This document shows, one piece after another, positions 34,141 to 42,986 of a stretch of DNA of 64,000 nucleotides. Both the position numbers and the translations under genes were made by a program. Each line of letters starts with the position of its first letter. The stretch's first letter is position 1. The DNA comes from an uncultured Duncaniella sp. (GTDB taxonomy: Bacteria > Bacteroidota > Bacteroidia > Bacteroidales > Muribaculaceae). The notes under the pieces are model-generated. The model had not been told where the DNA came from. It saw only the letters and a program-made list of their open reading frames with translations, and did not search any database. The stretch spans positions 218,431-282,430 of the forward strand of contig CATWQI010000006.1 of the NCBI GenBank assembly GCA_958352885.1. The letters are read 5' to 3'.

Positions 34141-36273
34141 TTATTCCTTAGGTTCAATGCCGAGGTTCTCGAATATAAAGGAGTAGATGTCGGCATATTC
34201 GTCAATCATTTTGGCGATGGGCTTGCCTGCGCCGTGTCCAGCCTTAGAGTCGATGCGGATTAGCTTGGGTGCGTCGCCGGTGTCGGCAGCCTGGAGTGCG
34301 GCTGCGTACTTGAAGGAGTGGGCGGGTACCACACGGTCGTCATGGTCCGCTGTGGTTACGAGTATTGCCGGATAGGGTGTGCCGTCGTTACGTATGGTAT
34401 GTAGCGGCGAGTAGCCGAGAAGATACTTTGCCATCTCCGGAGAATCGGCACTGGTGCCGTAGTCGGAAGCCCAGTTCCAGCCGATGGTGAAAAGATGGTA
34501 GCGCATCATATCCATCACGCCTACCTGGGGTACCGCCACTTTGAAGAGGTCGGGACGAATGTTTACGGTGGCGCCTACGAGCAGACCGCCGTTGCTTCCG
34601 CCGTTGATTGCTATGTGCTCGGGAGAGGTCCAACCTTCGTTAACGAGATATTCCGCTGCGCCGATGAAGTCATTGAACACGTTGAGTTTCTTCTGCTTGG
34701 TTCCTGCTTCATGCCATTCTTCGCCATATTCGGAGCCTCCTCGGAGGTTTGCCTGTGCGTAAATTACCCCATTCTCGAGAAGGAACATGCGGTTGGCGGA
34801 GAAGCCGGGAGTGAGCGATACGTTGAAACCGCCGTAGCCGTAGAGGAACACGGGATTCTTTCCGTTCTTCTCCAGCCCTTTCTTGTAGGTGATGAACATG
34901 GGTATCTTTGTGCCGTCGGCTGACGGGTAGAATACCTGTTCGGTCACATAGTCGTCAAGATTGACACCGTTGATATCAGCCTGGAAGAGACGTTTGCTTT
35001 CACCGGTCTTCAGGTCGTAGGAGTAGTGGGTGGAGGGGGAGGTGAATGATGAGAATGAGTAGAATATGTCTTCGGGGTGTTTGCGGTCGGTGTAGAATCC
35101 TACAGAGCCGTAACCTGGAAGTTTGACTTCACCCTCTTTCTTGCCGTCCATCGAGTAGATTTCCACATGGTTGGAGGCATCCTGCTCGTATGTGAGGAAG
35201 AGTTTGTCGCCGGCAAACTGCGCTCCTGTGAGCACACCTTCAGCTTCGGGTACAAGTTCTGTCCAGTTTGCGCGTTCGGGCTTGGCGAGGTCTGCCACCA
35301 TCAGCCTGTTCTTTGGGGCTCCATAGGAGGTAAGGATGTATGCTTTATTGTCAATCACGTCAATCACGCCATGGCTGAAGTCCTGGGTGGTCTCCATGTT
35401 TTTCCATACTCCGTCACGGCGAACTTTCAGCTCATTGCCCACACCCTGACCGCCGACAGATACGAATACCACGGGCTCTGATTCGGTAACAAATGCCGAG
35501 TGGAAGTGGAAGGGGTGTGCAGGGTCGCTGAATGCTATAGTGTCGTCGCTCTGAGGTGTGCCGACCTTGTGGTAGTATACCTGGTGATTCTGGTTAGCGT
35601 TGGAGAATTCTTTCCCCTCCTCGGGACGTGGGTATGCGCTGTAATAAAAGCCATCGCCGTCCCATGCTGCGTCGGTGAATTTTGCCCATTCTATATGGTC
35701 GGGGAGCAGCTGTTTGCTCTTGGTGTCCATCAGGTATATTTCTGTCCAGTCGGAACCTGAACGGGATATGGTATAGGCTGTGTATTTGCCGTCCTTGGAC
35801 TGTGATATGCCTGTGAGCGCCACTGTTCCGTCGTCGCTTAGAGTGTTGGGGTCAAGGAAAAGTTCCTTTTCAGTGGAGGAGGGGGATTCCATACGGTAGA
35901 GAACCGACTGGTTTTTAAGTCCGTCGTTCTCGTAAAAGTAATACATGCCGTCGTTACCCCTGAAAGGCAGTCCGCGCTTCACGAAGTTGTTTAGGTCGGT
36001 GAGGCGTTTGTTGATTTTGCCGCGGAAGGGGATTTTGGACAGGTATGCCTCTGTGACAGCGTTTTCCGCCTCGACCCATTTGACGGTTTCGGCTGCAGTG
36101 TCGTTTTCCAGCGGACGGTAAGGATCGGGTACAACCATCCCGAAGATGGTATCAACTGTGTTGTCACTTGGAGCGGCAGGATAGGACAACTGTTTGGAGT
36201 TGGAGCATCCTGCGAATGAACCGCATGCCATGGTAGTCATGAGCGCATAAATTAAACGTTGGTGTCGTGCCAT
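34141..36273 (-). CDS. prolyl oligopeptidase (S9A family), lipoprotein
   Basis: The 710-aa protein has an N-terminal seven-blade beta-propeller part (signature PDPYRPLEND) and a C-terminal alpha/beta-hydrolase domain. The catalytic triad is Ser in NGGSNGGLLVGA (about residue 560), Asp in DHDDRVVP and His in AGHGAGKP. It cleaves small peptides after proline, probably in the periplasm or at the outer membrane. The signal ends GSFAGCSNS, a lipobox. I use the ATG at 36273 (MARHQRLIYALMTTMACG); the ORF is open to 36366, but that extension spoils the signal. Confidence 0.93.
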   Translation of the reverse strand: MARHQRLIYALMTTMACGSFAGCSNSKQLSYPAAPSDNTVDTIFGMVVPDPYRPLENDTAAETVKWVEAENAVTEAYLSKIPFRGKINKRLTDLNNFVKRGLPFRGNDGMYYFYENDGLKNQSVLYRMESPSSTEKELFLDPNTLSDDGTVALTGISQSKDGKYTAYTISRSGSDWTEIYLMDTKSKQLLPDHIEWAKFTDAAWDGDGFYYSAYPRPEEGKEFSNANQNHQVYYHKVGTPQSDDTIAFSDPAHPFHFHSAFVTESEPVVFVSVGGQGVGNELKVRRDGVWKNMETTQDFSHGVIDVIDNKAYILTSYGAPKNRLMVADLAKPERANWTELVPEAEGVLTGAQFAGDKLFLTYEQDASNHVEIYSMDGKKEGEVKLPGYGSVGFYTDRKHPEDIFYSFSSFTSPSTHYSYDLKTGESKRLFQADINGVNLDDYVTEQVFYPSADGTKIPMFITYKKGLEKNGKNPVFLYGYGGFNVSLTPGFSANRMFLLENGVIYAQANLRGGSEYGEEWHEAGTKQKKLNVFNDFIGAAEYLVNEGWTSPEHIAINGGSNGGLLVGATVNIRPDLFKVAVPQVGVMDMMRYHLFTIGWNWASDYGTSADSPEMAKYLLGYSPLHTIRNDGTPYPAILVTTADHDDRVVPAHSFKYAAALQAADTGDAPKLIRIDSKAGHGAGKPIAKMIDEYADIYSFIFENLGIEPKE

Positions 36274-36381
36274 ATAAGAAGTGAAATGTATTGATATGAT
36301 ATGGAATATCTCTGCAAAAATACGGAAAAAAGTTACCGGCACAAAAAAAATCGTGAATTGCTTCACGATTCGTTAAAATTA

Positions 36382-36640
36382 TTTACAAAGCTTTAAGAGT
36401 TAATCAAAGCTTTACGATGTCATAAAAAGGGGACGAGTATGAACGTTGCCTTGGTTGTACATCTGCGTTCGATGTCCCGTTTGAATGATGTCTGTGACAC
36501 AGATTCCCACACGTATGTAACGTGTTATTCGTGGGTGTGTTCACCGTACACCATTGCTGCTGATTCACAGTACCATACAAGTACTTTTTTGAACATTTTT
36601 TTTACTTTCATAATGTGAACATTTTAAAAGTTAAACAATT
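36382..36640. other. non-coding stretch with short direct repeats
   Basis: No coding signal is seen. It contains a direct repeat of AAAGCTTTA (about 36389 and 36405) and two copies of TGAACATTTT (about 36591 and 36615) separated by a T-rich stretch. It may hold the promoter of the S9 peptidase on the minus strand, which I could not place. No function is assigned. Confidence 0.4.
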
Positions 36641-36702
36641 TGTTCTTTCTTAATCCCTCGGCACTCTTGCCAAGGTGGGTGTGGTTTCCGTTTAGAGGTT
36701 GG

Positions 36703-36828
36703 TTACTTCACTTCCTCGAAGTAATCGCGGATGGTGCAATCGCCGGTAGTGCGGAATGCATCGCTCTCTCCGATGGTGTGGAAGAAACTGTTGACCTCTG
36801 CACGAAAAACCTTAAACATCCTGGTCAT
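36703..36828 (-). CDS. small 41-aa hypothetical protein
   Basis: The minus strand encodes MTRMFKVFRAEVNSFFHTIG, followed by a 21-residue part that ends YFEEVK before a TAA stop. Composition looks like a real small protein: a basic-hydrophobic N-terminus, a single Cys near residue 31 and an acidic end. A TAACTTTG -7 box lies about 100 bp upstream, giving a long leader that contains an inverted repeat (CGACG/CGTCG). I recognise no family. The surrounding 840 bp holds no other gene. Confidence 0.5.
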   Translation of the reverse strand: MTRMFKVFRAEVNSFFHTIGESDAFRTTGDCTIRDYFEEVK

Positions 36829-36931
36829 AGTTGTGAAAATTTAATTAAACCTAAAATAATCTTTTTTCCTTTTCTTTCTGCGACGCCGACTCTTCAACGT
36901 CGATTCGTAAATAAAACATCTAAATCCGGTG

Positions 36932-36939
36932 CAAAGTTA
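36932..36939 (-). promoter_or_regulatory. -7 box for the 41-aa ORF
   Basis: TAACTTTG on the minus strand. A TTTG occurs at a 23-bp spacing (36963-36966), slightly long. Confidence 0.45.
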
Positions 36940-37043
36940 GTGCTATTTCCGCAAATATGCTACAAAAATATGTTCTTTAACATAAAAATCGGGCTATATA
37001 GCTGTGATTTCACCGATTTAACAATGTTAATTAAAAATGTTAA

Positions 37044-37081
37044 AACGGCATCCCGGGCTGAAACGAGCCCGGGATGCCGTT
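37044..37081 (-). terminator. strong terminator after the DUF6250 protein gene
   Basis: A perfect 16-bp GC-rich stem (37044-37059 with 37066-37081) has the loop GAAACG. Read on the minus strand it is followed by TTTAACATTTTTAATT. Confidence 0.9.
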
Positions 37082-37115
37082 CGTTTGACTGCGTGTGCAG
37101 TTATGGTTCGGGTGC

Positions 37116-40100
37116 TTATTTAACTGTCGGAGTTGAGCGGAAGTTGGTGATTCGGGTACGTGAGAGTGTGGTACGGAAGCCGAAGTATCCTTCCCGTAGC
37201 GGATTCGGGTCGGTATAGTCCACCAGAAGTTCGCCGTCGATGTAGTAGCGCACATTGTCACCGTCGTTCACAAGTTTGATGTGGTACCAGTGGTTGGGAC
37301 GCAGGAGATGGGCGCTGTCAGTGTATTCCACCAGTATTTCCGGGCGTGCTGCTGCGTCTGTTATACCAGCCTCGTTGCCGTCATAGCGGCGGAAACGTGT
37401 GGTGGAATTATGGTTGCCGCCAAATCCCATATAGTACAGCTGAAGGGCGTAACAGTTGAGGAATACGCCGCTTCGTTTGCTCATCCGGGTGTTTATGTCA
37501 CCGCCGGCAACATGCGGGTCAGAAGCCATCCAGAAGCAGTTGAGGTCGCTGAGGCGGTCGTCGGGACGTTCCATAACTACGCATGCGTCGTACTCGATGG
37601 TGACAGGTGACGAGAACTTTTGGTTGCGCCACAGAGTAAGTCCTTTAGGCGAATAGAGTTCGATTGTGTCACCGATAAGGGTGACGCGGTAATCGGGAGA
37701 TTCTGATTCTACTGTCCAGTCTCGCCGGAAAGCCTCTTCCTGAGATGTGGCTTTAGGGCGTGGGTTTTTCTGCTCCGGTTCATAGTCGGGTATTACTTCA
37801 AGCATGTATATTGCATCGAGGCTCCATGTGGCTGCGCCATTGGTGCTCATGTTTGGGATTTCCATTCGGTCGGATGCCACTTCCGGACGGCGGACGGTGT
37901 TAACGGTGTAGGGGCGCATCTCTTTTGTGCCGCGGAGCATGTAGCCCCATGCTTCCTTCTTTAATTCTTCCGAACCGCTCCATGCCGCTCCATGGGCTGC
38001 GAGGCGTGGGATTGGGAACTTACGGTTTGTCACCTCCCGGCTAACACGGTGGAAATTTGCCGTATAGTCGTTCCAGGTGTCTATCCATTCCTTGACAGGG
38101 AGCATCTCGTTCAGTTCGTTGATGATTTCAAATCCACCCATTATGGATAGGAGGTGGTTGGTGTTCATCAGTTCGGGGTCGCCCTCATAGGAGAGTTCTC
38201 CGGTGGCAGGGTCGAAACCGAGTACGGTGGGACCGGTGAATATCTTGTTTGGGAGGGCGGCGATGCTCTTCATTCCGGCCACAATCTTGTCGCGGTATGC
38301 AGTGTCACCGGTACGTTCCCATTGAGTCATCCAGTTGCCGGCATATGCAACCCAGTCAGGACCGACACGCAGTCGGGCAGGGGCTGTGCATGGGTATTGT
38401 GATCGAGGTTGTGCGAGTCGCATCGGGTCGAGTGTGTACAGTTTCTGTTCTGCATCCTTTACCTCTGTCATGAGGTCTCCCGAGCGTTCGTCGGCTGTGA
38501 GGTAGTAGAGGAAGCGGTTCCATGCCGCCTGGCTTATGCGAGCTTCCTTAGCGCCGCAGCCCCAGTGGCTGACGTTGTGCCGGCTTCCGAGTCCGGCATT
38601 GTCGCCTATATGGTATACGTCCACTTCGCTGGTGTGTCGGCTCATGGATTTTGCCATCTCCCATATGTCGGCGCGGCCTGTGCGGAGGAAGGAGTACCAC
38701 AGCCACATGTTGGATGCGAGTTCAGTGTTGTCCCATGCGAATCCTCCTACGTCGTATCGCCATTCATGGCGCACAGGGTCATAGGCATGCATGAAGTCAC
38801 CGTAGTTCCAGAATCCGTACCATTTGTGTTCCTCGCGGGCGTGGGAGTAGTAGTCGATTATCTCATCGAGACGCGACTCGATGGAAGCACGGAATGGAGT
38901 GGTGCGTGACGGGAGACTCCATATTCCGAATGCCTTGCGGTCGTGGAGATATTGGGGTTCGCACATGAGCTGAGCGCCGTTGCCCACGGCAGCCATATCG
39001 GTGGCGAATCCGGATTTTCCCTTATATATATAAGGTGTGATGGTGAGTTCGCTTGTGCGGGCTACTCCGTAGGGGGTGCTCATACCTTCCTGCACATCCT
39101 CGTAGCTTGACTGGAGTCCGTGTGCGATGTCGTCGTAATGGCGTAAGTCCATAGGTTCGCCTTCGGGACTCCAAAGCCATGCTGTCAGCTCGGCTTTGTC
39201 TCCTCGGGCTCCGCTGATTTCCAAAGTGGAGGGGTAGGACTGCCAGAAATCATTGAGACCAATGGCGATACCTCCTGTGCAGTCACCCACGAACCCTACG
39301 CCGTCGGCGCGGTTGCCGGAGAATGTGCCTATCCATGGTGAATGTCCGGTGGCACGTTTGCGTATGCTGTAACTGTCGGCATTGAGCTGTGACAGACGGT
39401 AGCCGTCCCATTCGGCAAGCTCGTTAATGAGCATTTGCCCTATCGGGTTGAATGCTTCCGGCTCAGGGAGCTTTGCCCCGGTCATCTGTGTGCGCTGCAC
39501 ATTTATGGTGTCGTCGGTGATTTGTGGCACACGTCTGCCTACGAGGGGTTGCACGGGTTCGCTCCATACACCACCGTCGGCTGTTGTGAAGGCTACATGC
39601 CGGTTGTAGGTGCGTTCTCGGAGTGGTACCTCTACTAGCACGCCGAGTGCGCTAATCATGTCTGTGTTCTGGTCGCCGTCGTAGATTATGGTATGCACCA
39701 AGCGTATCTGGCTGCTCCCTTTGTAAAAATACAGGCGAACTGTGAACGGGAGCCATTCTCTGCCCGGAGCAGCGTGCTTGCCGGCGAGTTTTACCACCGT
39801 GCGCACACCGCCGGCACGTTCCACTGTCACGCTGTCGAGTTTGCTGACATAGCTCTGCTGTTGCAGGGTGTATGTACCGTCGCTTTGGTTGGGTGTATTG
39901 CGTGTGGAGGCTACGAGCTTTACTGCTTCGGAGGTTCTTATGCCTGCGGTGACTATGCTGTCAATGAGATTGCTTCCGTGGCGCGGGATATATGCCGTGA
40001 TATCGTCAGTCTCCACTATGAATTGTCCGGGTGTTTCCTTGACGCAGTTTGCGGCTACAGGTGATTTCTTACCTTTCTGTTTCTTTGCGGGTGTCTTCGG

Positions 40101-40454
40101 GGTAAGTGTTATAGACTGCTCACCGCCGGGAACAACTGTGGCGAATCCGCCCCATTTCACAGAGCCGTCCTGCCAGTATGCCAACGGATAGAAGTCGAAC
40201 GGGAGTTCCTCCCCTGTGCCTGTGGTGAGCGAGAACTCGCTTCGGGGGGTGACGGTGCCCTTGTCAAAAGGCACGCCGAAGCTGTTGGGAGTATTTACGG
40301 ACGGGGTTGTGCCTATCCATTTCAACTTGGCGGGTGCGACGGGTGATTTCCCGGGCTTTGCGGCTGCTTCGGCGCAGATAGGCGACCCGGCAGTCAGAAT
40401 AGAGGCTGTAAGAATTAATGAATTTCTGAAAATGTTGATGATTGATTTTCTCAT
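37116..40454 (-). CDS. large secreted exo-rhamnogalacturonan-lyase-like protein with DUF6250 domain
   Basis: This 1112-aa protein has a signal peptide ending SPICAEAAA. An N-terminal beta region (FGVPFDKGTV, LPLAYWQDGSVKWGGF-like) leads to a helical central domain of alpha/alpha-barrel type (EEHKWYGFWNYGDFMHAYD, WAYAGNWMTQWERTGD-like). The C-terminal jelly-roll DUF6250 domain covers about residues 920-1110 (SSPVTIEYDACVVMERPDDR to YFGFRTT). Similar proteins occur in Bacteroides loci for pectin and arabinogalactan breakdown and are annotated as exo-rhamnogalacturonan-lyase family. The reaction here is inference. It ends at a strong terminator. Confidence 0.75.
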   Translation of the reverse strand: MRKSIINIFRNSLILTASILTAGSPICAEAAAKPGKSPVAPAKLKWIGTTPSVNTPNSFGVPFDKGTVTPRSEFSLTTGTGEELPFDFYPLAYWQDGSVKWGGFATVVPGGEQSITLTPKTPAKKQKGKKSPVAANCVKETPGQFIVETDDITAYIPRHGSNLIDSIVTAGIRTSEAVKLVASTRNTPNQSDGTYTLQQQSYVSKLDSVTVERAGGVRTVVKLAGKHAAPGREWLPFTVRLYFYKGSSQIRLVHTIIYDGDQNTDMISALGVLVEVPLRERTYNRHVAFTTADGGVWSEPVQPLVGRRVPQITDDTINVQRTQMTGAKLPEPEAFNPIGQMLINELAEWDGYRLSQLNADSYSIRKRATGHSPWIGTFSGNRADGVGFVGDCTGGIAIGLNDFWQSYPSTLEISGARGDKAELTAWLWSPEGEPMDLRHYDDIAHGLQSSYEDVQEGMSTPYGVARTSELTITPYIYKGKSGFATDMAAVGNGAQLMCEPQYLHDRKAFGIWSLPSRTTPFRASIESRLDEIIDYYSHAREEHKWYGFWNYGDFMHAYDPVRHEWRYDVGGFAWDNTELASNMWLWYSFLRTGRADIWEMAKSMSRHTSEVDVYHIGDNAGLGSRHNVSHWGCGAKEARISQAAWNRFLYYLTADERSGDLMTEVKDAEQKLYTLDPMRLAQPRSQYPCTAPARLRVGPDWVAYAGNWMTQWERTGDTAYRDKIVAGMKSIAALPNKIFTGPTVLGFDPATGELSYEGDPELMNTNHLLSIMGGFEIINELNEMLPVKEWIDTWNDYTANFHRVSREVTNRKFPIPRLAAHGAAWSGSEELKKEAWGYMLRGTKEMRPYTVNTVRRPEVASDRMEIPNMSTNGAATWSLDAIYMLEVIPDYEPEQKNPRPKATSQEEAFRRDWTVESESPDYRVTLIGDTIELYSPKGLTLWRNQKFSSPVTIEYDACVVMERPDDRLSDLNCFWMASDPHVAGGDINTRMSKRSGVFLNCYALQLYYMGFGGNHNSTTRFRRYDGNEAGITDAAARPEILVEYTDSAHLLRPNHWYHIKLVNDGDNVRYYIDGELLVDYTDPNPLREGYFGFRTTLSRTRITNFRSTPTVK

Positions 40455-40471
40455 GGTCGATAACGTGGTAC

Positions 40472-41491
40472 TTATTTTATCAATGATGGGAATCCTTTGG
40501 TAGTCACTATTTTATATGTGGGTGCCGAATCCGGCGTGTATAGACTGTCAAGTGTCACCAGAAGTCCTTCGGTATAAGGGATGTTTTCAAGCATCTTAAT
40601 GGCAGAGTCGCAGCTCATAGCCATGCACGATGTGGCATATGCGTCGGCGAGCATGGCGTTAGGGGCGATTATTGTGGCTGAAAGGAGGTCGGTGTGGGCT
40701 GGGTAGCCGGTTATAGGGCTTATGGTGTGCCAGACCTTTCCGGCTGATGTCTGTTTGTAGTTGCGGTAGTTGCCTGAGGTCGCCACGCCTCCTGTTCCGG
40801 GCTCGATTACAGCCATGCGTTCGTGGACCACTGCCGAGTCATTGTCGATGGGAGCGTCAATCATTATACGCCAGGCTCTGTCACGGGGATTTCGTCCGGC
40901 AAGTGCTATCTCGCCGCCGATTTCCACCATATAGTCATTGGCTCCGTTGCGTGCGAGCATTTCGCCTACGAGGTCGCATCCGTAGCCTTTGGTGATGGCA
41001 GAAAAATTGAACTCCGTGCTTTGTGATTTTTTCATAATCAAGCCTTCATGATTAAGCTCGCAGGATGCGATTCCTACTAACGGCAGTATGCTGTCGATGG
41101 ATTGCTGTGTGGGCTCTATGCCGGAGTCCCGGTAGCCGAAGCCCCATAGGTTGATGAGCGGTGCCACAGTCGGGTCGAATGCGCCGCCACTGTAGCGGTT
41201 CACTTCCTGTGAAGCGAGGAAAATGCGGCGTAGTAGCGAGTCGGCGGGGACTTTTTCGCCACGGTTTATGCGTGAGATGAGTGAATTCTCGTTGAAAGGA
41301 GAAAGCGACATTTCCACCCGTTTCATCACGGAGCGGATAGAGTCGTCAAGGTCGGTGTCAGATTTATAGGTGATGTGGAAAGTGGTGTTCCAGACCGCAC
41401 CTTCGCATGTGCGGAATCGCTGCGGACCGTTACACGAAACCGCCGCAAAAAGAACTATTGTATATATGATGTGTTTAAAAATATGTCTCAC
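40472..41491 (-). CDS. apbE: ApbE-type FAD:protein FMN transferase, lipoprotein
   Basis: The 339-aa protein has a lipoprotein signal (lipobox FAAVSC) and ApbE motifs: WGFGYRDSG, FNFSAITKGYGCDLV, GGEIALAG and the GVATSGNYRNY/HTISPITGYP segment. It attaches FMN covalently to Thr/Ser of target proteins in the periplasm, including RnfG and NqrC subunits. RnfB/RnfC genes lie 4 kb away, but no rnfG is present in the window. It starts from a divergent promoter shared with the DJ-1-like gene. Confidence 0.95.
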   Translation of the reverse strand: MRHIFKHIIYTIVLFAAVSCNGPQRFRTCEGAVWNTTFHITYKSDTDLDDSIRSVMKRVEMSLSPFNENSLISRINRGEKVPADSLLRRIFLASQEVNRYSGGAFDPTVAPLINLWGFGYRDSGIEPTQQSIDSILPLVGIASCELNHEGLIMKKSQSTEFNFSAITKGYGCDLVGEMLARNGANDYMVEIGGEIALAGRNPRDRAWRIMIDAPIDNDSAVVHERMAVIEPGTGGVATSGNYRNYKQTSAGKVWHTISPITGYPAHTDLLSATIIAPNAMLADAYATSCMAMSCDSAIKMLENIPYTEGLLVTLDSLYTPDSAPTYKIVTTKGFPSLIK

Positions 41492-41507
41492 GGTATGAAA
41501 TTTTTGT

Positions 41508-41547
41508 CAAAATTAGCAAAAGAATCCGAGACTTAATGTTAAATTTG
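41508..41547. promoter_or_regulatory. divergent -7 boxes for apbE and the DJ-1-like gene
   Basis: On the minus strand TAATTTTG (41515-41508) faces apbE. On the plus strand TAAATTTG (41540-41547) faces the gene at 41612. Their -33 regions would overlap. Confidence 0.5.
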
Positions 41548-41611
41548 CGGATGAAGAAGCATAAAATGTAATAAATCTACATATTCTTTAAAATAATTAA
41601 TCAATTCAATT

Positions 41612-42166
41612 ATGGAAAAGACTTATCTGTTCTTGGCTGACGGCTTTGAGGAAATCGAGGCTCTCGCCACTGTTGACCTGTTGCGACGGGCGGGTGTGAA
41701 AGTTGAAATGGTGTCAATCAACGATACTGTCGCCGTGAAGGGTGCCCATGGCATCGAGGTGGCAGCCGACATGCTGCTCGGTGGGGAAGATATGTCTAAC
41801 GCCAACATGCTGATATGTCCCGGCGGGATGCCCGGTGCGGCAAATCTTGCCGCTAATGCGCAGGTGTGCGAGCTGCTTGCCGGACAGCACAGCCGCGGAG
41901 GAAAGATTGCAGCCATCTGTGCGGCTCCGTCAGTAGTTCTTGCCCCGCTGGGTATTGTGGACGGGTATGATGCCACATGCTATCCAGGCTTTGAGGAAGG
42001 GCTTACTGCAGGGGGGGCCTATCATAAGCATCAGAGAGTTGTGGTGGACAGGGATGTCATCACAGCCAACGGTCCGTCGTCGGTTGTCCCGTTCGCGCTT
42101 TCAATCATAGAGGCGCTCAAAGGACAGGATGCCGCTGACCAGGTGGCGGCAGGCATACTGCTTTGA
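41612..42166 (+). CDS. DJ-1/PfpI family protein
   Basis: The 184-aa protein has the DJ-1 core: LADGFEEIEALATVDLLRRA with the conserved Glu, CPGGMPGA, and the nucleophile elbow IAAICAAPSVVL (Cys103). This clade contains deglycase/stress-response proteins and chaperones such as YajL; the exact activity is debated in the field. Thioredoxin genes follow, consistent with a role in redox or oxidative stress. Confidence 0.93.
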   Translation: MEKTYLFLADGFEEIEALATVDLLRRAGVKVEMVSINDTVAVKGAHGIEVAADMLLGGEDMSNANMLICPGGMPGAANLAANAQVCELLAGQHSRGGKIAAICAAPSVVLAPLGIVDGYDATCYPGFEEGLTAGGAYHKHQRVVVDRDVITANGPSSVVPFALSIIEALKGQDAADQVAAGILL

Positions 42167-42183
42167 TGAACTTTTGAGAGCGG

Positions 42184-42212
42184 CGTAATGTTATAAATGC
42201 ACTAACATTACG
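42184..42212. repeat. perfect 10-bp inverted repeat upstream of thioredoxin
   Basis: CGTAATGTTA and TAACATTACG are separated by 9 bp, 31 bp before the thioredoxin ATG. It could be an operator or a weak terminator; AAAAA follows, not T. Confidence 0.5.
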
Positions 42213-42242
42213 AAAAACCATAATCTCAAAACGCAAGGTACT

Positions 42243-42551
42243 ATGAACGATTTCAATGAAATAATCAAGAGTGACAAGCCTACGCTTGTGGATTTCTTTG
42301 CCACTTGGTGCGGTCCGTGCAAGATGCAGTCGCCCATCCTCGAACAGTTGAAGAATAAGGTCGGTGATGACGCTGCCATAGTCAAGATTGACGTTGACCG
42401 CAATCCTGAGCTTTCAGCCAAATACCAGGTACGTTCAGTGCCTACGCTTATCATATTCAAGAACGGTGAGCCTCAATGGCGTGCCTCCGGTCTGCAACAG
42501 CTTGAAGTGCTGGAGGACAAGCTCCGTATTCAGATGGAACCAGGTAAATAA
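42243..42551 (+). CDS. trxA: thioredoxin
   Basis: The 102-aa protein has the canonical active site TWCGPC (Cys23, Cys26), the cis-Pro loop VRSVPT and normal length. It reduces cytoplasmic disulfides using thioredoxin reductase. It is followed 12 bp later by a second thioredoxin-fold gene, likely the same operon. Confidence 0.95.
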   Translation: MNDFNEIIKSDKPTLVDFFATWCGPCKMQSPILEQLKNKVGDDAAIVKIDVDRNPELSAKYQVRSVPTLIIFKNGEPQWRASGLQQLEVLEDKLRIQMEPGK

Positions 42552-42563
42552 AAATGTCGGGTC

Positions 42564-42860
42564 ATGAAGAATATAGAGTCAGCCATAAACGGGTCAAAGC
42601 CCGCACTGCTTGAGTTCTACGCCACATGGTGCCCGCATTGCCAGCGTATGATGCCGGTGATTGCGGAACTCAAGGACGAGATGGACGGCAGGGCGTGTAT
42701 CATCCAGATTGAGGGTGATGACAATCCCGGTATGATGGATAAGTTCGGAGTGAAAAGCTACCCTACGTTCATTCTGTATAAGGATGGCGAAGAGGTGTGG
42801 CGTGACAGTGGCGAGAAGCCATATTCCGAGCTTGCCGACATGATTTGCCGGTTTGAATGA
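42564..42860 (+). CDS. thioredoxin-like protein with CPHC active site
   Basis: The 98-aa protein has active site TWCPHC (Cys23, Cys26) and the cis-Pro region VKSYPTF. The CPHC dipeptide is the one found in DsbA-type oxidants and gives a higher redox potential than CGPC. There is no signal peptide, so it is cytoplasmic. With the CGPC thioredoxin it forms a redox pair that may serve different targets. The operon ends at the terminator at 42894. Confidence 0.88.
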   Translation: MKNIESAINGSKPALLEFYATWCPHCQRMMPVIAELKDEMDGRACIIQIEGDDNPGMMDKFGVKSYPTFILYKDGEEVWRDSGEKPYSELADMICRFE

Positions 42861-42893
42861 AATGAATGAGCGGATATTTTCCTGTTTATATGC

Positions 42894-42921
42894 AAAGGCG
42901 CACTGACGGTGCGCCTTTTTT
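42894..42921 (+). terminator. intrinsic terminator after the thioredoxin genes
   Basis: AAAGGCGCAC pairs with GTGCGCCTTT over a 5-nt loop, followed by further Ts. Confidence 0.92.
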
Positions 42922-42935
42922 CAGCTGAAATCTTG

Positions 42936-42967
42936 TTTGGTAATGTTAGGGAGATTTCTTAATTTTG
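42936..42967 (+). promoter_or_regulatory. consensus promoter of ilvA
   Basis: TTTG (42936-42939), an exact 20-bp spacer and TAATTTTG (42960-42967). The ATG is 19 bp further. Confidence 0.8.
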
Positions 42968-42986
42968 CGGTAAATACCTTACCGCT

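Noticed and set aside
36640..37218. 192-codon plus-strand ORF in the gap before the DUF6250 gene
   Set aside because: It runs through a perfect terminator hairpin and the antisense of the DUF6250 gene end. Composition is not protein-like, and the minus-strand 41-aa ORF explains part of the region better.
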